DNA of 64,000 nt from Pontibacter flavimaris (GTDB lineage Bacteria > Bacteroidota > Bacteroidia > Cytophagales > Hymenobacteraceae): contig NZ_LVWA01000009.1 of the NCBI RefSeq assembly GCF_001907195.1, positions 223,078-287,077 of the forward strand, read 5' to 3'. Positions 38,868-48,233 of the stretch are shown one piece after another (position 1 is the first letter of the stretch; each line of letters begins with the position of its first letter). The notes under the pieces are model-generated. The model worked only from the letters and a program-made list of their open reading frames with translations, did not search any database and was not told the DNA's origin. The translations under genes and the position numbers were made by a program.

Positions 38868-39209
38868 ATGGCACAGCATACAGAGACCGATTTTTACCAA
38901 ACAGACGACATTCCTAAGCCGCAGACAAAGGCTATCTGGAGAACGTTCATCATACTTGTAGGGCTTACGGCGCTTGAGTTCATCTTTGCCTTCAGCATGG
39001 ATGCAGGCACGGCCAGGAACGCTATCTTCATCATCCTGACGATCTTTAAGGCGTTCTACATTGTGGCGGAGTTCATGCACCTGAAGCACGAAACCAAGTC
39101 GCTGATCTGGTCCATCGTTATTCCGTTGGCCCTCGTTATCTGGCTGATGGTGGCATTACTGGCAGAGGGAAGTTACTACTACGAGTCCATCACCAATTAC
39201 TTTAAATAA
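38868..39209 (+). CDS. Cytochrome c oxidase subunit IV, prokaryotic type (113 aa)
   Basis: Three helices (WRTFIILVGLTALEFIFAF, NAIFIILTIFKAFYIVAEF and LIWSIVIPLALVIWLMVALL) with the MHLKHE motif typical of bacterial COX4. It stabilises the oxidase core and has no cofactor. The 74-base gap before it is the longest in the oxidase part, but I see no terminator or TAnnTTTG box in it. Confidence 0.92.
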   Translation: MAQHTETDFYQTDDIPKPQTKAIWRTFIILVGLTALEFIFAFSMDAGTARNAIFIILTIFKAFYIVAEFMHLKHETKSLIWSIVIPLALVIWLMVALLAEGSYYYESITNYFK

Positions 39210-39222
39210 GTATACTTTCTTG

Positions 39223-39882
39223 ATGAATCCATTCAAGGCACTAATATTAGGACTCCTACTATTAGTGCCTATTCTTATTTTTATATTTATCAGTGTCTTT
39301 GGCACGCACCATTTTTCGCTAAAGACCTATTACCCCAAGCGCGATGACGGTGGCAGGGTGGTCTACGATGCCGCCGGTGATACCATCTTTCAGCAAGTAC
39401 CATACTTTAAGCTGCATACCCTTACGGGCGACAGCCTATCGCAGGAAGACCTGGATGAGAGCATTTACGTGGCTGGCTTCTTTCGCCTTCCCTGCGCGGA
39501 CTCCTGCCAGAAGGTTTTCTCGCAGCTGGTGCGCGTGCAGGAGGCATTTGCAAACAATCCGCAGCTGAAGCTTGTTTCCTTTGCAGTCAATGCCGCCTCG
39601 GATACGACGATGTCCCTGCAAAGTATCACCAGGGAGTATAAGGTGCAGGAGGATAAATGGTACCTTTTGGCTGCCGACGAGGCGCTTGTAGGATCATTGA
39701 CGAAGGGCTTTCACGAGCCGGCTGAGCAGCAGGGCGAAGCGCCCATGACCGGCGGCCGCCTGTTGCTGATAGACAAAGAGAAGAAGGTCAGAGGCGTTTA
39801 CGAAGGCACAGCGCCCGAGGACGTAGACCGACTTATACTTGAAATTAACGTATTGCTGGATGAGTACAGTAAAAGAAAGTAA
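39223..39882 (+). CDS. SCO1/SenC-like copper chaperone of the oxidase, atypical (219 aa)
   Basis: The ATG at 39223 is used; a TTG precedes it in frame. One N-terminal membrane anchor (LILGLLLLVPILIFIFIS) leads to a thioredoxin-like periplasmic domain with the CxxxC pair Cys91 and Cys95 (LPCADSC). SCO proteins also use a His shortly before a strand like LLLIDKEKKVRG to bind copper. Here that position reads APMTGG, with Met175 or Thr instead. It may bind copper differently or act only as a thiol reductase for CuA. It overlaps the next gene by 23 bases. Confidence 0.85.
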   Translation: MNPFKALILGLLLLVPILIFIFISVFGTHHFSLKTYYPKRDDGGRVVYDAAGDTIFQQVPYFKLHTLTGDSLSQEDLDESIYVAGFFRLPCADSCQKVFSQLVRVQEAFANNPQLKLVSFAVNAASDTTMSLQSITREYKVQEDKWYLLAADEALVGSLTKGFHEPAEQQGEAPMTGGRLLLIDKEKKVRGVYEGTAPEDVDRLILEINVLLDEYSKRK

Positions 39883-40414
39883 CCTGACAAGTGCGCATGA
39901 CCGCAAGTTCCTGACCCTGATTGCCGTGCTTTCCGTGGCCATACCGGTCACGATAGCCCTGCTTTTCTTTATGCCGGAGTCAGGCGCAGCGGATGTGGAT
40001 GTGTCATACTTGCCTGGCTTTCACGCCACCCTCAACTCCCTTACGGCCATTACGCTTGTGATAGGCTATGTGAACGTGAAGCGCGGAAACACCAGGGCCC
40101 ATCGGACGGCAATGCTGGTAGCTTTCAGCCTGTCGGCTATTTTCCTGGTTTCGTACGTGACGTACCATTTCCTGGGGCAGCGCACCGTGTATGGCGGGGA
40201 GGGGCTTTTGAAGTATATTTACTACTTTATTCTCCTGACGCACATCGTGCTGGCGGTGGTGATTGTGCCGCTGGTGCTGCTTTCCGTATACTTTGGCATC
40301 ACGAATCAACTGAAGCGCCACCGACGTATCTCTAAATGGACGTTTCCGGTCTGGCTGTACGTAGCCATAACGGGAGTGCTGGTATACTTGCTGATATCGC
40401 CCTACTACGCATAA
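39860..40414 (+). CDS. DUF420 (CtaM-like) oxidase assembly membrane protein (184 aa)
   Basis: The ATG at 39860 (MSTVKESNL) overlaps the SCO-like gene by 23 bases and is preferred over an upstream TTG. Five helices are visible, with the family pieces LPGFHATLNSLTAITLVIGY, HRTAMLVAFSLSAIFLVSYVTYH and ILLTHIVLAVVIVPLVL. In Firmicutes the DUF420 protein CtaM is needed for maturation of haem-copper oxidases, which suits this place in the operon. Confidence 0.9.
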   Translation: MSTVKESNLTSAHDRKFLTLIAVLSVAIPVTIALLFFMPESGAADVDVSYLPGFHATLNSLTAITLVIGYVNVKRGNTRAHRTAMLVAFSLSAIFLVSYVTYHFLGQRTVYGGEGLLKYIYYFILLTHIVLAVVIVPLVLLSVYFGITNQLKRHRRISKWTFPVWLYVAITGVLVYLLISPYYA

Positions 40415-40445
40415 CTAACTGATTACTTTTTTACAACCTGGAGTG

Positions 40446-40712
40446 ATGAGACAGAAACTGAACAGAATCGTAACGGCAGTGGCACTTGCCTTTATACTTA
40501 TGTTTGCCACCACGGATGCCTACAGCCAGTGCGCCATGTGCCGCGCCACCGTGGAGTCTAACGTTGGGACGGGCAGCGACGCCTCCGGCAACGAGGTGGG
40601 GAGCGGCCTGAACATGGGAATTCTTTACCTGATGGTGGTGCCCTACCTGCTGATAGGAACCGTTGGATTCCTGTGGTACAAGAACAGCCGCAAGAACGCC
40701 AATAAAGCGTAA
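40446..40712 (+). CDS. Small membrane protein with CxxC motif, oxidase-linked (88 aa)
   Basis: The ATG at 40446 is used; the open frame also has a GTG three bases earlier. A signal peptide or first helix (IVTAVALAFILMFATTDAYS) is followed by QCAMCRATVESN, with two Cys spaced CxxC just after the predicted cleavage site, and a second helix MGILYLMVVPYLLIGTVGFLW. It is the last gene of the respiratory operon, 31 bases after the DUF420 gene. A role in oxidase assembly or thiol/copper handling is an inference from place and the CxxC only. Confidence 0.78.
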   Translation: MRQKLNRIVTAVALAFILMFATTDAYSQCAMCRATVESNVGTGSDASGNEVGSGLNMGILYLMVVPYLLIGTVGFLWYKNSRKNANKA

Positions 40713-40735
40713 GGAGAATTCCTCCTGGAGTATAA

Positions 40736-40779
40736 ATGCCTTTGCACCGCTGCCATAGCCGCTGTGCAAAGGCATTTTG
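40736..40779 (+). terminator. Terminator of the act-cox operon
   Basis: ATGCCTTTGCAC (40736-40747) pairs perfectly with GTGCAAAGGCAT (40764-40775), followed by TTTT. It begins 24 bases after the last gene. Confidence 0.88.
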
Positions 40780-40906
40780 CGTTACGGCCATGCGCTTTAG
40801 GCATCAGCTCATACTTCAGGCAATTCTGCTGCCATCAGAACAGATGCCGAGCAGCACGTAAAAAACGTTAGCACGGTTCTTGAGGCGTTGGCGGTTATCC
40901 TTCGTT

Positions 40907-40940
40907 TTGCTTACATTCGTAGATAAACTGCTTAACTTTG
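40907..40940 (+). promoter_or_regulatory. Possible promoter overlapping the kinase start codon
   Basis: TAACTTTG at 40933-40940 is a perfect -7 match with TTG at 40907-40909, but the gap is 23 bases rather than 19-20. The TTG of the box is also the only available start codon for the kinase, so either the box is chance or the transcript is nearly leaderless. Confidence 0.28.
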
Positions 40941-43900
40941 AACCGGAAGTTTACCCTGCTTTTCTTTTTGCTCGCCTCGGCGCTGTGCTTTCTGGGCATG
41001 GCGGCATTGCACTTCGATGTGCTCTCCTCCCAAAGGCAGGACCAACAGCAGGGTGCAGCGGAAATCACCAGGCGCGTACAGCATTGCCTTGAAGAAGCCG
41101 ACAGGCAAGCCGACACCCTGGCCGCCAGAATAGGCGATAACACCGTTTCCTTCTCCAGCCTGCTGCAAAGCACGAAGTACCCCGTGTTCATCTACAGGTC
41201 CGGAAAGCTGGTGTTCTGGTCGGACCACACGATTGCGCCGCAGCCCGATATCCCGGTGGGGCGCGACGCGACCCTTGCCATAGAGAACGAGTACGGCCGG
41301 TTTCTGGTGGTGCGGCAGCAAAGGCAGCGCTATACCATTGATGTCTACATTCCCCTTCAGGTAGATTACCACGTCAAAGACCCACGCCTGGCACCCAAGC
41401 TTGATGAGGATGTTTTTCAGCAGGCGAACCTGCAGCTTATACTTCAACCGGAGGCCTCCCTGCCACAGGTCTACACCAGCGACGGCCAGTTCCTGTTTTC
41501 ACTGAACTTTGAGCAAACCCATAAGACAGCCGGCTATGTACGGGTACAGCTGGCCCTGTTTATACTTGGCTTGCTGTTTTTCATACTTTTTGCGGCGGGT
41601 GCCAGCCGAATTCTGATACAAAGGCGCGCCTACAGCCAGGGCATATTGCTGCTGTTGCTGCTGTTGGGCGGCATGCGCGTGGCGCTCCTGCTCCTCAACC
41701 TGCCCTTTGCCGTTATCGAGGTGGAACTGTTCGATCCAAGGCTATACGCGGCCTCCTTCTGGTCTCCGTCTGTGGGCGATTTGTTGCTGAATGTGCTGCT
41801 GCTGGCTACTGTGGCAGGGGCTGGCATCTACCTGTTCCGCAGGAACCGCGTGGCGACGCAACTGCTGGCGTTGCCGCAGGAGAAAGGCCGCACGCTGCTG
41901 ATCATCAGTTGGCTGATCTTCTTTTTTCTGCTCTTACTGCTTTTCAGGTTCTACTACAGCATCTACCATAACTCTCCGCTGGTGCTGGATGTAACGCAGT
42001 CGCTTAGCTTCACCAAGTATAAAATGGTGCTGTACGGCATTATGCTGGTGCACACGGTGGCGCTGTGTATGTTCACCTATATACTGGTTACGGTGGTGTC
42101 GGTGCTGGTGCCGAAGGAGCAGCGGTCGTGGCCCTATAAAACGCTGCTGGTGGTGGCAGCCCTGCTGCTGCTGTTTACCGCCGTGTTTGTGGCGGAGCTC
42201 TTTGCGGTGGTGTTCCTGGGGCTTATCTTCTGGGCCATCATCATACTTGCGGCGCAGCACCACCACGCCGTGAGCCTGGCCTACCGCACCTATCTTCTCT
42301 TTTTCCTGGTAGTGATTGTAAGCGCCCTGACCGGGGCCGTGGCGCAATACGCTCATTACCACAACGACCTGAAGACCTACAAGCAGAACCTGGCCTTCAA
42401 CATCCTGCAGGATAATGACGTGCTCGGCGAGTACCAGCTCAACCAGGTGGCGGCGCAGATTGCCTCCGATGAGCTTATAAAGATGAAGATGATGGGCCCT
42501 TATGTGGATGCTTCCTTCATCAAGCGCAAGATTACCCGCCAGTACCTCAGCGACTATTTCGACAAGTATGAAATAAGCATATTGCTCTTTGACGGGCAGG
42601 GCCGGACACTGGAGACCATGGACACGACCGTAGCCACGCTGCAGGAGCTGCGGCGGCGGTATGATCAGCCGCAGACGCGCACCGAACACAAGGAGCTCTT
42701 CCTTTTAAAGGACCCGGCACGCTATAACGCCCGCACCTACCTCAAACTGATACAGGTTCCGATCAGCAGCGTGCTGCAAGGTACCATTGCCTTGCAGCTT
42801 ACCCTGAAGCGGCTGCTACCGAACAGCGTGGTACCCGAGCTGCTGGTGGAGCAGAAGCAGAACCAGCCCTTTCGGCTCGATATGCTGAGCTATGCCATCT
42901 ACAGCGGCAACAAACTGCGCTACAGTGAAGGAGCGTACGACTACGCCACCAATTTTGACACCAGCCTGCTCAGGCGCCCGGAATTATACCGGCAGGGCCT
43001 GCCCCAGGACGACTCGCATCACTACGGGGTGCAGGGCGGCAACGGCCAGACGCTGATCATCACCACGGACAAGTATGGCGGGCGCGAGGTCCTGTCTAAT
43101 TTCTCGTTTCTGTTCCTGGTCTTTATTGCCGGCCTGCTCTTCTGCGGCTTGCTTTACCTGTTGCTGCAGCGCCATCGGCTGCGCGAGTTCAGCCCTAACT
43201 TCAGTACCAAGATACAGTTGTTCCTGAACTTCGGTATACTTTTGCCGATGCTGCTGGTAAGTATAGCCACCGCCGGTTTAGTGACGGGTTCCTACAAAAA
43301 AGACCTGATGGTCCGCTACGAGCAGCGGGGCAAAGCCATACAGGAGCACCTGTCCCAGCAACTGAGCAGAAGGCTGCTGCAGCGGCAGCGACAACTGCAG
43401 CGAAGTATAAACGAGATAGCCGCCATCGCCGAGGCAGACGTGAATATCTACGACCGCAACGGGCAACTGCTGGTAACCAGCCAGCCGCTGGTCTTCGAGA
43501 CGGGGCTGCTCTCCAAACTGGTGAACCCGGAGGCGTTTGCGGCTATTTCGGAGCGGCAGGCGCTGCGGGTGCTGCTGCAGGAGCAGGCCGGTAACCTGAG
43601 TTTCAACTCCATCTACCTGCCCCTGCGCGACGAGGACCACCCGGCAGAGCTGGCGGGCTTTATCGGCATCCCGTTCTTCGACTCCGAGAGTGAGCTGGAC
43701 CAGAAGCTGATCGAACTGATCACCACGACCATGAATATCTTCTCGGTGATGTTCATTACGTTCATGGTCCTTACCTTCTTTGCCTCCCGCGCCCTTACCG
43801 TGCCGCTGCGCATGCTGGCCGACAAATTGAAGCGCACTTCCCTGACCGGTAAGAATGAGATGCTGGCTTATGAGGGGGCCGACGAAATAGGCATGCTGGT

Positions 43901-44639
43901 GAACGAGTATAACCGCATGCTGCTGACGCTGGAGCAGAACAAGCAGGAGTTGGCGATGCAGGAGAAAGAGGCGGCCTGGCGCGAGATGGCAAGGCAGGTG
44001 GCCCACGAGATCAAGAACCCGCTCACGCCGATGAAGCTTTCGCTGCAGTACCTGCAAAAGGCCATTGCCGAGAAACGCCCGAACACCGAGCAGCTCATCG
44101 ATAAGATCTCGCATACACTTATCACGCAGATCAACATCCTTAACGACATCGCGTCCTCCTTCTCCAGCTTTACGTCCATGCCCGAGCCGAAGGCGGAGCC
44201 CATGGATGTGGCTGCCTCCCTACGAAAAGCCGCTGATCTCCACAGCGACCCGGCCACGGCCATACTTACCACGCAGATTCCAGAGGGCGAGGTGATCGTG
44301 AAAGCGGATGAGAGCCTGATGGTGCGCACCTTCAATAACCTATTGTTGAATTCCATTCAGGCAGTGCCCACGAGCCGGCGGCCACAGATACGGGTAAAGT
44401 TGGAACTGCAGGACAACCGGCAGGTGTTGATCTCGATCAGAGACAATGGCAGCGGCATTCCGAAAGAGATCCAGGGCAAGGTGTTTATCCCGAACTTCAG
44501 TACAAAGTATACTGGCTCGGGCATCGGGCTTGCCGTGGCCAAGCGCGGCATCGAGAACGCCGGGGGCAAAATCTGGTTCGAGACGCAGGAGGGGCAGGGC
44601 ACCACGTTCTTTATACAGTTACCGCTGGCGGATGAGTAG
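40938..44639 (+). CDS. Large NtrY-like membrane sensor histidine kinase (1233 aa)
   Basis: It begins at TTG 40938; no in-frame ATG exists between the upstream TAG and the first helix (FTLLFFLLASALCFLG), and starting at Met21 would lose that helix. A periplasmic part to about 205 is followed by a block of helices (205-430), a second extracytoplasmic part (450-710) and further helices. HAMP is at about 940-990, the dimerisation helix carries the phospho-accepting His1023 in VAHEIKNPLTPMK, and the ATPase part has NLLLNSIQA, IRDNGSGIP and GSGIGLAVAKR. No response regulator is in view. Its last 8 bases overlap the outer-membrane gene, implying linked function. The ligand is unknown. Confidence 0.9.
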   Translation: MNRKFTLLFFLLASALCFLGMAALHFDVLSSQRQDQQQGAAEITRRVQHCLEEADRQADTLAARIGDNTVSFSSLLQSTKYPVFIYRSGKLVFWSDHTIAPQPDIPVGRDATLAIENEYGRFLVVRQQRQRYTIDVYIPLQVDYHVKDPRLAPKLDEDVFQQANLQLILQPEASLPQVYTSDGQFLFSLNFEQTHKTAGYVRVQLALFILGLLFFILFAAGASRILIQRRAYSQGILLLLLLLGGMRVALLLLNLPFAVIEVELFDPRLYAASFWSPSVGDLLLNVLLLATVAGAGIYLFRRNRVATQLLALPQEKGRTLLIISWLIFFFLLLLLFRFYYSIYHNSPLVLDVTQSLSFTKYKMVLYGIMLVHTVALCMFTYILVTVVSVLVPKEQRSWPYKTLLVVAALLLLFTAVFVAELFAVVFLGLIFWAIIILAAQHHHAVSLAYRTYLLFFLVVIVSALTGAVAQYAHYHNDLKTYKQNLAFNILQDNDVLGEYQLNQVAAQIASDELIKMKMMGPYVDASFIKRKITRQYLSDYFDKYEISILLFDGQGRTLETMDTTVATLQELRRRYDQPQTRTEHKELFLLKDPARYNARTYLKLIQVPISSVLQGTIALQLTLKRLLPNSVVPELLVEQKQNQPFRLDMLSYAIYSGNKLRYSEGAYDYATNFDTSLLRRPELYRQGLPQDDSHHYGVQGGNGQTLIITTDKYGGREVLSNFSFLFLVFIAGLLFCGLLYLLLQRHRLREFSPNFSTKIQLFLNFGILLPMLLVSIATAGLVTGSYKKDLMVRYEQRGKAIQEHLSQQLSRRLLQRQRQLQRSINEIAAIAEADVNIYDRNGQLLVTSQPLVFETGLLSKLVNPEAFAAISERQALRVLLQEQAGNLSFNSIYLPLRDEDHPAELAGFIGIPFFDSESELDQKLIELITTTMNIFSVMFITFMVLTFFASRALTVPLRMLADKLKRTSLTGKNEMLAYEGADEIGMLVNEYNRMLLTLEQNKQELAMQEKEAAWREMARQVAHEIKNPLTPMKLSLQYLQKAIAEKRPNTEQLIDKISHTLITQINILNDIASSFSSFTSMPEPKAEPMDVAASLRKAADLHSDPATAILTTQIPEGEVIVKADESLMVRTFNNLLLNSIQAVPTSRRPQIRVKLELQDNRQVLISIRDNGSGIPKEIQGKVFIPNFSTKYTGSGIGLAVAKRGIENAGGKIWFETQEGQGTTFFIQLPLADE

Positions 44640-47600
44640 CAGGGGGCTGCGCATAGGGCTGTTGCTCTGGCTGCTGAGCCTGCCGCTGCTTGCCCAGGTG
44701 CCCCTCAGCAACAAACGCTGCAAGTGGATACCCGTTACCGGCATGCCGCAGCAGCTCGACACGCTCACGCTCTTGCCCAGCTCCATCACGCTGCAGCACC
44801 CTAAAAAAGAGCAGTTCCGCTACGACTACAACTATACTTCCAACGAGTTTACGCTCACCGGTTTTCCCGCTCCGGACTCGGTGGCCTTGGATACCTTAGG
44901 CACCATGCAGGCTGTGCCGGACTCGGTGCTGATTTGTTTTAGGGTGATGCCCCTGAACCTGACCCAGCCCGCCTTTAAGCGCGACATAGCCAAGCTGGAG
45001 CTGAAATCGTCCCGGGACGGTTATTACCAGGAGGACATCAGCACCAAGGAAGAGATTTTCCGGACGCCGGGACTGAACAAGACAGGGAGTATCTCCAGGG
45101 GCGTTTCATTTGGCAACACCCAAAACGTGTTCGTCAACTCTGCCCTCAACCTGCAGCTCGACGGCAAACTGACCGACGACATTAGTATAACCGCGGCCAT
45201 CACCGACCAGAACATTCCCTTTCAGCCGGAGGGCAACACGCAGCAGCTGCAGGAGTTCGATAAAGTATACATTACGCTGCAGCACCGGCTTTGGCAGCTG
45301 ACGGCGGGCGATGTGGTGCTCAGGAGCAAGCCGTCCTACTTTATGCAGTTCTACAAAAATGTGCAGGGTGGCGCCTTCAGTTATATCACCGGCAAGAGCC
45401 CGGAGCGGCAGGGCGTCACCACGGTGGCCGCCTCGGTGTCTAAGGGAAAGTTTGCCTCCCAGGCCATCACGCCACAGGAGGGCGTGCTGGGGCCGTACCG
45501 CCTGCGTGGCCCTAACAACGAGCTGTTTATTATTGTGCTGGCCAACTCGGAGCGGGTGTTTCTGGATGGGGTGCTGCTGCAGCGGGGGTACGACTACGAC
45601 TATGTGATCGACTACAACCAGGCAGAGATCACCTTCACCACGCGCCACGTCATCACCAAAAACTCAAGACTACGGGTGGACTTCGAGTACTCGGACCAAA
45701 ATTACAGCCGGGGCATCTACCACCTCAACCACTACCAGAACCTGGGCAAACTGAAAGTATACGGCAACTACTACAACGAGAGCGATAACCCAAACAGCCT
45801 GCTCAACCTGAACCTGAACACGGAACAAAAACGCCTGCTGGCAAGTATAGGCGACAGCCTGAGCCAGGCCATCTCGTCCGGTGCCGACAGTGTGGCTTAT
45901 GATCCGGGGCAAGTGCTTTACGCCCGCCGCGACACCTCCTATAACAACGGGCAAAGCCTGGACCGCATCTATGTGTACTCCACCGATCCTGATTCGGCCC
46001 ATTATAGCGTGAGCTTTACCAACGTGGGCCCCGGCAACGGCGACTATGTAGCGGTGACCGGCGCTGTGAACGGGCGTGCTTACCGGTGGGTGGCGCCGGT
46101 AAACGGCGTGCGGCAGGGAAGCTACGCCCCGGTGCGCGTGCTGCCCACGCCGCGCAAGAAACAACTCGTAACCTTCGGCGGTAACTATGAGCTGCAGAAA
46201 GGCGTCAGCTTTTTCGCCGAGGGCGCCGCCTCACAACATGACCTGAACCGCTTCTCGGACAAAGATGCCGGAGATGATAACGGCAAAGGCCTGCGGGTGG
46301 GCTATGTGGTGCAGGACAGGCCGGTATCGTTCCTGGGCAAGTATAAACTCAACAGCACGCTGAACTATGAGTATACCGATGAGTACTTCGAGCCGATTGA
46401 CCGCTACCGTCCCATCGAGTTTGACCGCGACTGGAGTTTGACCAATACTAGGAAGGCGGAGGACCATATCTTCAACTTCTCGGTGGGCGCGGCACAGGAT
46501 GCGGCTAACCTGATTAATTACCGCATCAGCCGCCGCCACCGCGAGGAGCAGCTGGACGGGGTGCAGCACCACCTGGACGTGATGAAAAAGTTCGGGAAGC
46601 TGGTGCTGCGCAACCGCTTTTTTATACTTAATAGTAAAGAGGCGCTGCGCGAGTCGCAGTGGTACCGGGGCGATGTGAACGTGGAGTATAAACTCGGGAA
46701 GATCTCGCCAGGGTATACGTACAGCTTCGATAAGAACCGCCTCACGGCCCTGGACTCAGACTCCGTGGTAGGCTCGGCGCAGTATTTTGAGCAGCACATG
46801 TTCTACCTCGAAAGCGGCGACACCACCAAAACTAAATTCCGACTGGATTATGCCCACCGACGCGACCGCTTTGCAACGGGGGGCGGTACCATGGGCAACC
46901 TGGAGGTAGGGCAGACTTACAATGCCATACTTGAGAAAAAGATAAACCAGGACCAAACACTGGCGGTGCAGGCCACCTACCGCAAGCTGAACGTGAAGAA
47001 AGGAAAGAATGAGGAGACCATACAATCACGGGTAGACTATAACGGCAGCTTTGTGGACGGGGCTTTCCGGTCGGAGCTAAGCTATGCCACCGGCACGGGC
47101 CGCGAGCTGAAGCGCATCTACATTTTCCAGGAGACGCTGCCGGGGCAGGGCACCCACTACCTGCGCGACGGCGGCGACCCCAATAACCTGAACGATTACC
47201 TGGAGGCGCAGACGGTGGACCAACGCCGCTACATCAAAATCTACCTGCCCACGGATGAGTACGTGAACGCCTACACCAACACCTTTACCTACCGCCTCAC
47301 CACCGCTACGCCACGCAGCTGGCGCAACGAGCCGGGTATAAAAGCCACGCTCTCCAACTTCTCGATGCTCAGCTTTGTGAGCATCAACAAAAAAACGACC
47401 GATAATGACCTGGAGCAGCGGTTCAACCCTTTTAGCGAGGACGTGGAGGATGCCTTTCTGATCTCGCTGATCAAGCAATTGCGCCACACGGTATACTTTA
47501 ACCGCAGTAGCCCCAAGTATGGCATGGAGTATACGGTGCAGCAAAACGAGCAGAAGCAGCTGCTGACCAACGGCACCGAGACCCGCAATGTGCTAAGTCA

Positions 47601-48120
47601 TGTGCTGATTGGCCGGATGAACCTGAACGAAGTGCTGAGTTCGCAGATGACCCTGGGCTATAACGTGCGCGAGAACCAGTCGAATTTCCTGAGCTCAAAG
47701 AACTTTAAGATTCAGGCACGGGAGCTGTCGCCGGAGCTGGCTTACCAGCCAAACGCCAAACTACGCTTTACCGGCAAGTACCAGTTGTCGCTGAAAGAGG
47801 ATGTGCTGGAGGTATCGGAGACGGAGCAGGAGGGACGCTTCCATGAGCTGGGGCTGGAGACGAAGCTAAGCCAGGTGGGCAAGCGCACGATCACAGGCAA
47901 CATCAAGTATGTCAACATCGACTTTACAGGAAGTGAAACCTCCAGCGTGGGATATGAGATTTTGAACGCCCTGCGCCCCGGCAACAACATGACCTGGTCG
48001 CTGGTAATGCAGCAGCGCCTGAGCAATGGGCTTAACATCTCCCTCAACTATGATGGCCGCAAGGCTAACGGGGTAGGGGCCGTGCATACCGGCAGGACGC
48101 AGGTGTCGGTGCTCTTCTAA
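44632..48120 (+). CDS. Predicted large outer-membrane beta protein of unknown function (1162 aa)
   Basis: The open frame extends upstream inside the kinase, but the ATG at 44632 (MSSRGLRIGLLLWLLSLPLLAQ) starts a signal peptide and gives an 8-base overlap. After the signal peptide comes a beta-rich region with GVSFGNTQNVFVNSALNLQL and a strand pair ERVFLDGVLLQRGYDYDYVIDY that recalls Bacteroidota large surface proteins. Then alternating aromatic strands run to the end, as in outer-membrane barrels (YSFDKNRLT, FNRSSPKYGMEY, GKYQLSLKEDV), closing NISLNYDGRKANGV...VSVLF with a terminal Phe. I do not recognise a named family. Coupling to the kinase suggests envelope structure or sensing. Confidence 0.72.
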   Translation: MSSRGLRIGLLLWLLSLPLLAQVPLSNKRCKWIPVTGMPQQLDTLTLLPSSITLQHPKKEQFRYDYNYTSNEFTLTGFPAPDSVALDTLGTMQAVPDSVLICFRVMPLNLTQPAFKRDIAKLELKSSRDGYYQEDISTKEEIFRTPGLNKTGSISRGVSFGNTQNVFVNSALNLQLDGKLTDDISITAAITDQNIPFQPEGNTQQLQEFDKVYITLQHRLWQLTAGDVVLRSKPSYFMQFYKNVQGGAFSYITGKSPERQGVTTVAASVSKGKFASQAITPQEGVLGPYRLRGPNNELFIIVLANSERVFLDGVLLQRGYDYDYVIDYNQAEITFTTRHVITKNSRLRVDFEYSDQNYSRGIYHLNHYQNLGKLKVYGNYYNESDNPNSLLNLNLNTEQKRLLASIGDSLSQAISSGADSVAYDPGQVLYARRDTSYNNGQSLDRIYVYSTDPDSAHYSVSFTNVGPGNGDYVAVTGAVNGRAYRWVAPVNGVRQGSYAPVRVLPTPRKKQLVTFGGNYELQKGVSFFAEGAASQHDLNRFSDKDAGDDNGKGLRVGYVVQDRPVSFLGKYKLNSTLNYEYTDEYFEPIDRYRPIEFDRDWSLTNTRKAEDHIFNFSVGAAQDAANLINYRISRRHREEQLDGVQHHLDVMKKFGKLVLRNRFFILNSKEALRESQWYRGDVNVEYKLGKISPGYTYSFDKNRLTALDSDSVVGSAQYFEQHMFYLESGDTTKTKFRLDYAHRRDRFATGGGTMGNLEVGQTYNAILEKKINQDQTLAVQATYRKLNVKKGKNEETIQSRVDYNGSFVDGAFRSELSYATGTGRELKRIYIFQETLPGQGTHYLRDGGDPNNLNDYLEAQTVDQRRYIKIYLPTDEYVNAYTNTFTYRLTTATPRSWRNEPGIKATLSNFSMLSFVSINKKTTDNDLEQRFNPFSEDVEDAFLISLIKQLRHTVYFNRSSPKYGMEYTVQQNEQKQLLTNGTETRNVLSHVLIGRMNLNEVLSSQMTLGYNVRENQSNFLSSKNFKIQARELSPELAYQPNAKLRFTGKYQLSLKEDVLEVSETEQEGRFHELGLETKLSQVGKRTITGNIKYVNIDFTGSETSSVGYEILNALRPGNNMTWSLVMQQRLSNGLNISLNYDGRKANGVGAVHTGRTQVSVLF

Positions 48121-48233
48121 GTATAGCTATCTTATATTAGTATATTTTAATTCTAATATAATATTTTCTATCTTGTTAAGGGACAGCATATTTTGCATTG
48201 CTGTCATACTTAAACTCTAATCCCTTACCTGCT

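Noticed and set aside
44446..44631. Upstream extension of the outer-membrane protein frame
   Set aside because: Arg/Ser-rich reading of the kinase in another frame; the signal peptide starts at the ATG at 44632.
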